Shown: positions 10,987 to 20,849 of the stretch, piece after piece
Numbering within the stretch: the stretch's first letter is position 1
Layout: every line of letters begins with the position of its first letter
Source: Gnetum montanum
Lineage: Eukaryota; Streptophyta; Gnetopsida; Gnetales; Gnetaceae
Length of the DNA: 53,493 nucleotides
Reading direction: 5' to 3'
NCBI GenBank assembly: GCA_015680685.1
Contig: MNCI01013731.1
Location: 1 to 53,493, forward strand
Made by a program: the position numbers and the translations under genes
Notes under the pieces: generated by a model
Databases searched by the model: none
Told to the model about the DNA's origin: nothing
The model's input: only the letters and a program-made list of their open reading frames with translations

Positions 10987-11867
10987 AAACCACGATCCAA
11001 AGGGTCATTCAAAACCATGAACTGACTACAACATGAGCTTGATGATAAACATTAAAGCCACATCACATGGAAATCCTTTGATTATCATTGGATATACCAT
11101 ATATTTGTGATGCAAGTTAGAAGATACCTTTCCATTGACTTCACAAATAATGGATCAGGCATCTAGATCCTAGGAACCAACAAAATTTTCTTCATGAATA
11201 TCATTAACCAATGAATATGTGAGCACACCTCATCAAAATTATTCAATTACAAGAGATGTTTGTAAGATAATGATACATTGGTCCAGGTAACTCTTACCCA
11301 TCTTAATACTATAATTATTAATTGATTAGGATGATTGTTAAATTTCTTTTAAGAAAGTTAGTAACCATGACCTAAATTGATTTTTTTTTGTTTAAATTCA
11401 CTATCCAAGTAATTTAGAAGATTCCAAGTTATCATATGTCAGCTTAGAAATGTTAGTTTAACAAAATAGGCTATTTTGGTCCTTTTAATTTTTGAAAAAT
11501 CAACTTCATTTTTGAACCCTAAAACTATGTCCAACGTGTATTACTCATTGAGACAATTTTAACAGTACAAATTTTGTCTCAATCAAACTTACAATTTGGG
11601 AGATATTGACATTTGAAGTTTCTCGTTATGCATGCATTAAAATAATATTAAATTATTAAATTATTATTTCAACAAAAAAAATTAAAATTTTAGGGTCGAG
11701 AATCAACCTGAAATTGTTGTTTATCGAACCCCTACCCTATCATCAACTGAATCACCATGTCAACCACCAAGGAAAGGAAGAATAAAATAATAATAATAAG
11801 TTAAAAAAAACCTCAAGCAAGAGGTCTCAAGTTCAAACTCAAGCCCCAATATTTTTATTTAAAAACT

Positions 11868-11940
11868 TTCAATAATAATAATAATAATAAAATATATATA
11901 TATACACACACACACACAATAATAATAATAATAATAAATA
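11868..11940. repeat. Compound microsatellite (AAT)n(TA)n(CA)n(AAT)n
   Basis: Uninterrupted blocks of AAT/ATA, then TATATATA, then ACACACAC, then AAT units again. Confidence 0.9.
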
Positions 11941-12984
11941 AAAATATTTTAGTTGTGGCCCTCATCCATATAAATGCCACTACCGCATGTCTTGCTTTGC
12001 TATAATGCTACCACCAAACCCTTATCACGAAACCCCCAATCACCTGTAGCATCATCCATCATTTCCTCCCATGCTGCCCATCACTACCCCCTACGCCGTC
12101 CATCACTACTTCTTTCGCCATCCATCATTGCCTCTAGTGCTGCCCATCAGTGTCTTCCATGCTGCCCATCACTACCTCCTGCACTGCCCATCACTACCTC
12201 CCATGCCACCCCATCACTACCTCCAACACTACTGAGTGGACCTTGAAATGGTGCATCACTGCAACTGTTGAACAATGAAATGACAAATTCTCCGTTATAT
12301 GATGAAAAATTTTTAATTTTCCATCAACTGAAGGAAAAATTTGAAATTCCCATCAATTAATGAAAAATTCAAATTTTCTTCATTAAAAGATTAATTTAAA
12401 ATTAGAAACTTCCAAAAATAATTTTCAAAATTATAATTTGGTGTAGTGGTAGTAATAAAAATGAAAATTTCACAATTAAGCACACTTGCTCTAGAGTAGA
12501 ACTGGGATGGATGACCTCTTGAGAAGTCTCATTTTTCGAACCAAAGTACTTAGACTCTAGAAACCATAACTTTTAATTTTGGAAACCTTTTTCAATGAAA
12601 AAAGAGCCTTTTACTATAGATTTCAACCTTCTAGACCTAATGGTGAAGTCAAATACATCCCAAGGAATCCTAAAAATTAGTTTCTACTCTTTGCCCAATA
12701 TAATGCTTCAAGATCCTTTAAAGTTTAATTTTCACACAACTTGAGCATACAATGTCTATTTTCAACATATGAATAGTCATTTCTAACATTTTTCACCATT
12801 CTAAACTCAATGGTAAGGTTATATTTATCATTTAGGTATCCTATCATTCAATAATATTATAAATGTATCCTTTTAAGCTTTAAGATTTAGTACATAACCC
12901 TTACAAAAAGTCTTAAGATTACTATGGCATGTTATTAGTTACACTGTCGAAGTCAGTGTTCTCAAGGAGGGTAGAAAGGTCATC

Positions 12985-13190
12985 AAAAATAATATAGTTA
13001 AATATTACTAAAAATCAGGTAATGTAATTATATATTACTAAAACTAGATAATATAGTTACATATTACTAAACTTATATCATGTCATTAACTATTACTAAA
13101 ATTAGATAATATAGTTATTCAGTTGATGTAGTTGATTATTAGTTGATGTATTAGTTAATGATCAGTTGATGTATTAGTTGAAGAATTAGT
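12985..13190. repeat. AT-rich degenerate tandem repeats
   Basis: Four loose copies of an ~35-bp unit containing ATATAGTTA(A/C)ATATTACTAAAA occupy 12985-13115. They are followed by three copies of GTTGATGTATTAGTT-like 15-20-mers to about 13190. They lie directly before the captured gene. Confidence 0.6.
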
Positions 13191-13270
13191 TTAAGAAACA
13201 GAACCATCTTCAACCATCAAGAAAAGGGTATATTAATCCATTCTACAATGTAAACATAGGGCAAAACAAC

Positions 13271-14465
13271 ATGGAGACTCAAAATGTTGTTTTGACAAGG
13301 AGTATGATACTCATGAAGCGAAATGATCTAGATAAGACTCCAAGAATAGGAATGAAAGTTACAACATACAACATGCTTGCAAGATCCCTAGTGAGTGAGA
13401 AACAATATTTGTTATGTCCATCATGGGCCTTAGATTGGCACAAATATCAATACCCAGGCATTTTAGTAGAGTTAAAAGATTTCGATGCTAATGTCTTATG
13501 CTTATAAGAAGTCTTACCATGGGAATTTCTATATCAATTCCAACCAAATTTGGAAAATATGGGATACAGAAGTATTTATAAGCAAAAAGGTTCTTATGGA
13601 AGTTCTTCTTTTGAGTCGTACAGATTAGCATATTGTAGAAATTACAACATGGATGGTTGTGTGATCTTTTATAAAGAAGCCAAGTTTGAATTGGTACAAA
13701 TATTTAAATGGAGTTTAGAAAATATGATTTCTGAAATTCTAGAACTCCAAGAGATGGACAAGACAAAACAATCAAGATTTTGGAAAAATAACATACCCCT
13801 GGCAGTGATTCTAAAATTTCATCCATCAAAAAGATGTGTATGTGTGGTTAACACACATTTAGTTGCCAAACCAACATGTTCAGATGTTATACTTTGTCAA
13901 GGAGCATACTTGATTAAGCAAATAGAAGAAAGTTTGAAGAAGAAGTTATTCCTAAGTTGTACTGATCCAGTTCCATTTATTCTTTGTGGAGACTTCAATG
14001 TAAAAGTTGGAAGTAGTGTTTATCAATTCTTAAAATATGGATCTATAAAGAAATCCTTGGAAGATGAACCTAACTTGAAGAATATGTTTCCATCAATTCA
14101 ACATGCAATTCCATTAGCTACTGCATATTCTGCTTATTTTAAATCTTCAGTAGATCAATCAAATTCTAGAATTTAGAAATAGATAATGTTGATGGATGGC
14201 ACTCTTCAAGAATCATAGTTTATAAATTATTCTACAATGATTAATGAAGAAGGGATCAATAACAGTCTTCATTGAGACTTTGGATTATATTTGGTATGAT
14301 ACCTGATTCTTTCAAGTTACCAAGTTACTAGAGTTGATTTTAAAAGAAAAATTTTAAAAGAATCAAGATCAAGCCTTACCATCCTGAATAAGACCATCTA
14401 ATCATATACCACTTATGGTAGAATTACAATTACTCCCATTAGTTCATAAGGTTGATCAAGATCAA
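13271..14465 (+). pseudogene. Captured, intronless CCR4/Angel-type deadenylase (EEP nuclease) pseudogene
   Basis: Reads as the endonuclease/exonuclease/phosphatase domain of the CCR4 family, which removes mRNA poly(A) tails. Motifs in order: KVTTYNMLA (catalytic Asn) at about 13350; CPSWALDWHKYQYPGIL; NVLCL*EV, where the Gln before the catalytic Glu is a TAA stop (13504-13506); NMGYRSIYKQKG; NMDGCVIFYKEA; VVNTHLV; LCGDFNVKVGSSVY; IPLATAYSAYF. After a frameshift near 14165-14270 come TLDYIWYD (14277-14300) and PSNHIPLMVEL (about 14394-14430). The catalytic 'SDH' is SNH there. No intron interrupts about 1.2 kb, although plant CCR4-like genes usually have several, which suggests capture through an mRNA. 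Closest plant type may be the CCR4-homolog-4/Angel group. Broken, so presumably inactive. Confidence 0.82.
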
Positions 14466-14890
14466 GAAGTATCTCACTCTTACTTTACTTGATGATCTTA
14501 TTATGTTATTCATTGTTTAATTTATATTTCAATTAGATTAATAAAATATCTAAGGAAATGCAAGTTGGGAATAAAAACAATTTTCCTTGTCTTCACTTGG
14601 ATACTCATATACAAGTTGCACATTGTGTGACCCTAATTAAGACTGGCAATTGGTAGTTGGTAAATTCTTTTCACTTCTTATCATTATCTTAGAAAATGAA
14701 GTAAGTATCAAGAAAGTAATATTTAATTTTGCATATATTTTTCTCACATATATCTTATTTCTAGAATAATCAAGAAAAAACTTTAATTTCAAAGGAGAAA
14801 TCAAATTATTAGAGCATAGAATCATGAAAGAAAGCATTGGATCTAAAAAAGGATAAAGAACATCGACTCGTTAAAGGATGAACAAAACCT
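14466..14890 (+). other. Possible 3' UTR of the captured mRNA, then element 3' end
   Basis: AT-rich, no domain. An AATAAA occurs near 14540 (AGATTAATAAAATATC). No poly(A) run marks the end of the captured transcript, so the boundary between captured and element sequence is not visible. Confidence 0.4.
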
Positions 14891-14903
14891 AAGGGGGGTA
14901 GAC
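14891..14903 (+). promoter_or_regulatory. Polypurine tract of the nested element
   Basis: AAGGGGGGTAGAC lies directly before the right LTR start TGTCACA. This is the expected position of the plus-strand primer for reverse transcription. Confidence 0.8.
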
Positions 14904-15508
14904 TGTCACATCCCCATTTCCAAATGATGTGGTTGCCTAATGAAGATGGTGTCTCTTCATAACAAATGTTATTATTATCTTAACAAGACCTAAAAGGGTA
15001 GTTGTGATTAAAACCTGAAAGGGCATGTTGTAATAACAGACGTGTCTCTTGAGATAACCTTTGGGGGTTTGACCAAAGGCATTTATACCCAAGGTTAGAG
15101 GTCATGAGAGCATGGGAATGGTGGAGCCAGTACAGCCAAGTCATGGAGTGACAGAGCCGATATAGGCAAGTCATGGAAAGCTAAGTGAAGTGGAAAGGAA
15201 ATGGACTAGCCATCCCTTCTAGCCAGATTATAGGCCTAATTGTGGTGGTAGTGCTAGATTGCCTCTAAGGGATAGATGTCCAAGGAAGAAATCCCCAAGA
15301 AACACTCTCAGAGCACAATTCAAATATGTTATTCCATATCAATAAAGCATTTTCTTTCTTTCTTTTTCTACATTTTTCCTATTATTTTCGTTTTACATAA
15401 TGCTGAATAGCACTTATATTTCACACTAGTATATTTTCTTTGTAGGCATAATGTCTAATATATCATATATTTGACATTTTCCATGAAATTCGAGGATAGG
15501 ATGTCACA
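14904..15508 (+). repeat. Right LTR of the nested element (605 bp)
   Basis: Starts TGTCACATCCCC and ends ATGTCACA. Equal in length to the left LTR and followed at once by the duplicated GGAAG. Confidence 0.9.
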
Positions 15509-15513
15509 GGAAG
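15509..15513. repeat. Target-site duplication GGAAG, right copy
   Basis: Identical to 10363-10367. The interrupted integrase frame continues directly after it. Confidence 0.9.
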
Positions 15514-15990
15514 GATTGGAGCACAAAACTGAACAATGCCCTTTGGGCCTATCACTCAACCTGGAAACTTCCTATAGGCTACTCTCCCTATGAGCTTGTG
15601 TATGGAAAATTATGAAAACTTCCTATTCAATTTGAATTCCATACACTTTCAATACCTTGTGACCTTGACCTTGACTTGAGTCTAGCCCAAAAATAAAGAC
15701 TAATGAATCTCAACCTACTAGATGAAAATTGATTAGTGGTCGTATCATCTAACAAGTTGCACAAGGCCTATAACAAAACGTTTCATGACCTAAAAATTAG
15801 AAAAAGTCAAATTTCAACCAGGAGATAAGGTTCTTTACTGGAACGCCACACACGTACCTCAATGAACTAAGTTTTAAACATTGTGGGAAGGATCCTATAT
15901 CATTTATGAAACATTTTCTTTAGGGGCCATGATGATCTATAAACCCAAGAGCCCAAACAAGAAATAGTTGGTCAACATCCAACAAATTAA
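15514..15990 (+). pseudogene. Integrase, 3' part, separated from its 5' part by the nested element
   Basis: KDWSTKLNNALWAYHSTW then PIGYSPYELVYGKL at about 15515-15620 match the end of the gypsy integrase core ('W...L..ALWAYRT..K..IG.SPY.LVyGk'). LDLSLAQK and LNLLDEN follow. The next stretch resembles the C-terminal DNA-binding part (KFQPGDKVLYWN-like text around 15815). The join to 10362 is exact once the nested element and one GGAAG are removed. Scattered stops. Confidence 0.8.
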
Positions 15991-16721
15991 ACCTTTCCAT
16001 AAGCATACACCAACTAACACAACAAGCACCTCATTTGATGGACAACCATGCTCCATATTTTAGATCTGCTCCTTTCAAATTAGTCATGGGCAAGATGGGT
16101 AACCATGCTAATTATTTAAGCAACTCCTCAATTTTTCAATTTTTTGTTTTACAACTTTTTATTTTACACATTCTTTATTTTACATCTTTTTTTTTCATGT
16201 TATTAATCTTTTCTAATTTTTGTTTTACACCATCATTAGTACATTTGCTATTTTTTGAATATTTTACACTCTCTTTTATATTTTCTTTTGTTTTATTTGA
16301 TGCAATTTTCTAAATTTTTGTTAATAAGTGCCAAGTACAATGGTAATGTATTACTTGATGGTGGTATGTACTATTTTTTGTCATTTCATTGTTGGTGTCT
16401 AGTTTCTAGCTTTAAATTTTGTTATGGATAATTAGGACATGGTTTATTTTCATGCAATAGATAGAGTCCATAACATCCATCCACTCACAAACTTTATGGT
16501 TTTTCTTATTTTGGAAATGTGCAATCCCTTTTTCATTAATAAAACTTTAATAAATTTGTAACTTTGGTAGTTTTCGGAATTAGGAAGGATTCAAAAGTTT
16601 GAACAAGGTGTGGCTTCAAGGAGATTTGATATTCTTTGTGCTTTTCTATTTACTTGCATGCATGTGTGTTTTCATGAATTTCTTACCATTCTATGTCATC
16701 TAATAAAACGAAGTTGAATAA

Positions 16722-16985
16722 GTCCTTGCATGGTATGGTTCTCATCAAAAAAAACAATGAGAATTCAAAGCACACCCCTTGGACAAAATAAATGCATACA
16801 TCCTTACATGGTGTGGTTCTCATCAAGAAGAAAAAAAAGAGAAGATAAGGATTCAAAGCACACCCCTTGGACAAAATAAATGCATGTGTCTTTTCATGGT
16901 ATGGTTCCCATTTCAAAAGAAAGAAATAAAAGACAGAAAAAAAATAATGGGAATTCAAAACACACCCCTTAGACCAAATAAATAT
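16722..16985. repeat. Three tandem units of ~85-90 bp
   Basis: Each unit reads roughly CATGGTATGGTTCTCATC, an A/G-rich run (AAGAAAGAAATAAAAG-like), GGGAATTCAAAGCACACC, CCTTGGACAAAATAAATGC. The A/G run varies in length between units. Confidence 0.8.
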
Positions 16986-17928
16986 GCTACAAGAACTGGT
17001 TATGGGACTAGTCTCCTCTAACTAAGGCCCTTTTTTACTTCCTACTTATTCTCTAATTTGGAATGGTGGTTGTTTTTTGGGAGCACTCTTATGTCTCAGG
17101 GGATGGATTGGTCTTAGAATGTTGATGTAAATTCATTAAACATGGTTGGTTTTGGTCTAGACTAAGGATGGATCCTATCAAGTCATTTAACCATAAAATC
17201 CATAAGAGACTTCATGTGACCATAATTAGGAACTCCATTCCACTCTCTCTCTCTCTCTCATCCATCTATTCTTTCCATATCTCACCTCACTGCCAGTTTC
17301 ATGTTTTCGTTGGATTTCCTAGTTTGATGTGTCAAGATTCTTAGTTAGTTACTTTTAGGTTTTTTGTACTTAACCTTCTATAACCATTAATCATCCACAG
17401 AGCTCACAGACTCTTTGGTTTGAAGTTATGCAAGGGCATAAGAGGCCTATGCCTACTTTGGGGAGGATCCACTTACATATCTTTTGGTTGTGTTAGTTAA
17501 GTTCTTTATCCTTAAACACTCTTACCATCAACTTCTTTTTGCTTATCTCATCAATGAAATTTAGTTATACACATTTTCATAATATTTTTTAGTAAACTTT
17601 CCTTTTTCTTGTTGTGAATTCCTATATCCTCTTCAAATATGTCCTTTTGTTAAATTCTTTTCAATTTAATGGACCACTTGTCTATTTTACCCTAGTTTTC
17701 AACCTTCCTACTAACACTACTAAAGAAACCAATGTACCAGAATCTCAACCTAGTCAAGTGTAATCACTGATGAGATAAGACATTTAACCACTATGTGTTA
17801 CACTTTACATACTAGTTCATGATTTTTTTGTGATTGAAATGGGAAGCATGGATTGGAAGTGGGACTATCTTCACCAAGGATGATGCAACTGGACCACACA
17901 ATGAGAATTGTTTGTGATCGTTGGATCT

Positions 17929-17932
<4 letters not shown>

Positions 17933-17990
<58 letters not shown>
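17933..17990. repeat. (TC)29 microsatellite
   Basis: A perfect TC dinucleotide run of about 58 bp. A shorter CT run lies at 17243-17260. Open frames over it (poly Ser-Leu or Arg-Glu) are artefacts. Confidence 0.97.
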
Positions 17991-17993
<3 letters not shown>

Positions 17994-18230
17994 CTTCTAC
18001 TGCTAAAGAGGTGTTGGATGTTAATGTTATTCAAGGTGTTCACCTTTCTTATCATAAACACCCAATGTTGTAAAAATATTGTAATTCCATACACTTGGGC
18101 ACTCAAATTATATATGTTTGTTTCATCTAAGTCAATTTGTAATGTCAATCAATAATCCCATACCTACCCAATATGTTGTTGTAACAAAATTATTCCTCCT
18201 TTTCTACACTCAAGGATGAGTTTCCATTTA

Positions 18231-18242
18231 GTCATGGGGGTA
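18231..18242 (+). promoter_or_regulatory. Probable polypurine tract before the 3' LTR
   Basis: GTCATGGGGGTA lies directly before TGATGAG, with a G run at the usual position. Confidence 0.5.
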
Positions 18243-19081
18243 TGATGAGTCACATTTTATGTTAGTTCTGATGTTGAAGTTGTGACATCGAGGCCTTAAT
18301 GTGATGTTGCCTACCTAACATCGAAGTGTATACTCCAGGCCTATAAATATTGTGCCTAGGCTCTAGTTTTCATAGTCAATTTTTGGTCATTCTTAGTCAA
18401 AGTAGCAAACCTTTTATCATTTCTTCTCTCTACAATTAGAATATTTTGTGAGTGCCTGAAAAAGGAGTCTAAGTATATATAGTTCTTTGTTTGAGCACTA
18501 ATGTACCTCAGCATAGTAGTGTGATAGGAATAAAACAAATTCTTTTGACAATCCTTGTAGCATTAGGAATAGCTTAATGTTTTCTTTATTACATTTTACT
18601 TTTGTGCTCTTTACTTTAATGCATTTGAGTTAAGTGATTTATTTCTAGTTGTTAATGAACATGAGCATGACCACTTCGAGCATTCATATGGTACTTGGTA
18701 ACCCATCAACACTACATTTGTTAGCCTAGCAGTGTTATATGTGTTTAGGATGTGCCCAGGAATGTGGGATGGTTACTTGTGTTAGGCTAGATAGGTAGTA
18801 AAAAAGTTAGATTTTAAGATACTCTACTCTTCATTCTTGTTGTAGGTGATTACATCTATAAAACATAAAACAATAAAAATCATATACCTCAGTTACACTT
18901 AAACTATACCCTTGAACCTCACAAGTGTAGTTGGGAAGACAATGAACGTTCTTAACATCCATTTCACTTCCTAGAAAAGCTAGTGCATTAGATAACTATA
19001 GGTTCAAAAAATTTAACTGGATTGTGTGTAACACCTTAGTAATTTGTATGGTTGGGCATTGGGGTACCTCACCACCCATCA
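18243..19081 (+). repeat. 3' LTR of the Athila-like element (839 bp)
   Basis: Starts TGATGAG and ends CACCCATCA. It shares with 3779-4633 the TATA-like CCTATAAATATT, GGTCATTCTTAGTCAAAGTA, AGTGCCTGAAAAAGGAGTCT and AGAGCTAGTGCATTAG-like blocks. Confidence 0.8.
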
Positions 19082-20839
19082 CTTTATAATACCTAAAACT
19101 AGCTAAATGTGATCATTTTTTACAACATTTGACACTGTTTGACCACTCTTTCCCATCAGTTAGCATCATTTGAATCTTGGTTAAATTTATTTGACATCAT
19201 TTAATGCCATTTGACATCACTAAGAACTTACTTGACCTTGTTTGATATCATTTTATGTGGTTTTGACCTTCATTTGATCCTATCCTATATCATTGGCCTT
19301 TGTTTCACCCTATATACCTTAATCTACCCCTTATACCATTTTTTGACCACATTTAAACCTTGTTTGACCTTTGATTTAGTTTGTCTCAACTCATTTATGA
19401 ATTATTACTAAATTATTTTAAATTACTTTAACATTATTTAATCATTTTATCACACAAGTGCTACTTGTTGTGCTTATGTTGTCATCCAAGAATGAGCCAT
19501 GAGAACAAGCATGAAAATTTGGTTGGCCTTAAAGCCTAAATGGGTTCCTCTCATGATATATTTAGACTAATTTGACCTTACATGCCAAAATCTAAAGCCT
19601 CAAAAATGTTCTACCATATAGCCATGTCACCCTGAAGTAGCTTGATGATAATTGACCTTGAAACTAGAAACATCACGGAGGGTCCCTTAGACCACAATGG
19701 TGAGGAGAAAGCACTTGAAACCAAGTTCATCACTAGAACTTAAACCTGATCAAGACAACATCAAACCCTTGTTATAAAACATTAAAGCCATTACATAGCC
19801 CTCATTGCATCTAACACTTACATGTTTGCTTGTAGCATTATTTACCATTATTGATAGGTTGCAACAAATGACCAATGTTGATGACTTTGATGGTCTACAA
19901 TAGGTGAGCTTACACATGCCTTCTCTTTCTCTTTCTCTCCTTATTTGGCATAATGAATAAACTACAAAGCTTTGTGAATCTGATGTGCATCGCATGAATC
20001 TCTCTATGTTGTAACAATAGTAACCTATAGTGACCTTGTCTACTGGTTGTCTCAAGTGGCCTTATGCATTATCTTGTAACAACATGTTTCCTTTTTTTCT
20101 TCTTGTCCTCATGGAGTTATTCCTACAAGATGAAGCTTTGGATGCAATTGTGAAGTATAACTCATCACTACAGCAAGTTGTCATGTAATCTTGATGTGCA
20201 ATATTTGATAAGCTTGTCCTACTATACCAAGAGTGCTTATTTTACCACATTTCCATTACCATTCCTTGAGCCCAACCCCATGGCCTAACTATAAACTTCC
20301 TCATCCTAAATAATAATGATGATCTATATTTAACACTCATGCATTATGACCATGTGATGTTTTCTTCGTCATGCTCCACGATCAAGTTCGTTGAATGTAA
20401 TACCTCTTATTAAATGGGAAAACCAAATTGAATTTGGCCTTGGTAATGAAACCCAATGAAGGTTTCACCCCACAAAAAAAAAGAAAAAAATTACCAAGAA
20501 GCTAAAATGCCAATGAAGACCAAAAGATAGATCAATGGCTTTGAACATATAAGTGGAGGAGCCTAATTGTCAAAGAGGCCTAGAGTGGGATATTGGTTCC
20601 TAAAGAACATCACTGAGTGATCTTTATCTTGAAAACACAAAGAACAAAGACCTTAGTGACTAGCAAAAAATGGCATTGCCATAACTGTAGCCATGATGTG
20701 AACATTTGAAATCATTGTTACCCCTTGTAACTACTTACTTATGACTAGATATAACCTACAACCTCTATAACCTCATCATAACCCTGTCTCACTATCATAA
20801 GCATTCTTTGGCATGGTTTGATACTACAAAATCAAGCAC
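19082..20839. other. Unassigned AT-rich region with TTTGAC-type short repeats
   Basis: At about 19110-19400 the motif (A)TTTGAC(A/C)TT recurs every 15-30 bp in a degenerate array. The rest, to 20740, has no recognisable domain. The last ~110 bp (20740-20849) resemble, inverted, 44326-44460, which also lies beside an LTR of the same family, so at least this end is interior of a Tat-like element. Confidence 0.5.
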
Positions 20840-20849
20840 GGAGAGGAAA
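20840..20849 (+). promoter_or_regulatory. Polypurine tract before the Tat-like LTR
   Basis: GGAGAGGAAA directly precedes TGTTGGTG. The inverted copy at 44326-44336 has GCAAAGAGGGAA in the same place. Confidence 0.55.

Larger units (their letters stand above)
10987..13250 (+). other. Non-coding interior of the nested element
   Basis: No retroelement domain found. Holds a compound microsatellite (11868-11940), a low-complexity run of CCATCACTACCTCC-like units at about 12030-12235 (an open frame there is Pro/Ser/His rich and looks fortuitous), and AT-rich repeats at about 12985-13190. Confidence 0.6.
10368..15508 (+). mobile_element. Nested non-autonomous LTR retrotransposon carrying a captured host gene
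   Basis: A complete 5141-bp element with two 605-bp LTRs, a tRNA-iMet type primer site just inside the left LTR, a polypurine tract before the right LTR, and a perfect 5-bp target duplication. Its 3.9-kb interior shows no gag, protease, RT or integrase I can recognise. It does hold a CCR4-type nuclease relic (13271-14465). It interrupts the integrase of the surrounding gypsy element, so it is the younger of the two. It must have moved with enzymes from another element. The superfamily of its helper cannot be told from the sequence. Confidence 0.88.
15991..18242 (+). other. Long non-coding 3' region of the Athila-like element
   Basis: About 2.2 kb without a coding domain. It begins with a T-rich TTTTACATTT-type stretch (16120-16320), also seen after the protease of the relics at 26 kb and 52.5 kb. 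It contains the tandem repeat at 16722-16985 and two CT microsatellites. Long untranslated 3' regions are usual in Athila/Tat elements, where an extra ORF sometimes sits, but I see none here. Confidence 0.55.
3779..19081 (+). mobile_element. Athila-like Ty3/gypsy LTR retrotransposon, decayed, split by a nested element
   Basis: Order LTR - gag - protease - reverse transcriptase - RNase H - integrase - long non-coding 3' region - polypurine tract - LTR, all on the plus strand. Removing the nested insertion (10368-15508 plus one 5-bp target duplication) leaves about 10.2 kb. LTRs begin TGATGAG (mutated to TAATGAG in the 5' copy) and end CTCATCA or CCCATCA. The lineage call rests on RT text such as FIDDFS, EGIVLGHKI and GIEVDPKKI and integrase text NALWAY and PIGYSPYELVYGK. 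No target duplication is visible: CCTAC before, CTTTA after. Stops throughout, so not autonomous now. Confidence 0.75.

Noticed and set aside
11974-12246. Pro/Ser/His-rich 90-residue open frame in the nested element
   Set aside because: It is a reading of degenerate CCATCACTACCTCC repeats with no domain, and low complexity explains its length.
11868-13190. Direct repeats considered as a CRISPR-like array
   Set aside because: The units are AT microsatellites and degenerate repeats without regular spacers, and the DNA is a plant genome.
17798-18155. Open frames over the CT microsatellite on both strands
   Set aside because: They are poly Ser-Leu and poly Arg-Glu readings of a (TC)n repeat with no homology outside it.
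3774-19086. Target-site duplication for the Athila-like element
   Set aside because: CCTAC before the 5' LTR and CTTTA after the 3' LTR do not match, so insertion as one unit is supported only by LTR pairing and gene order.
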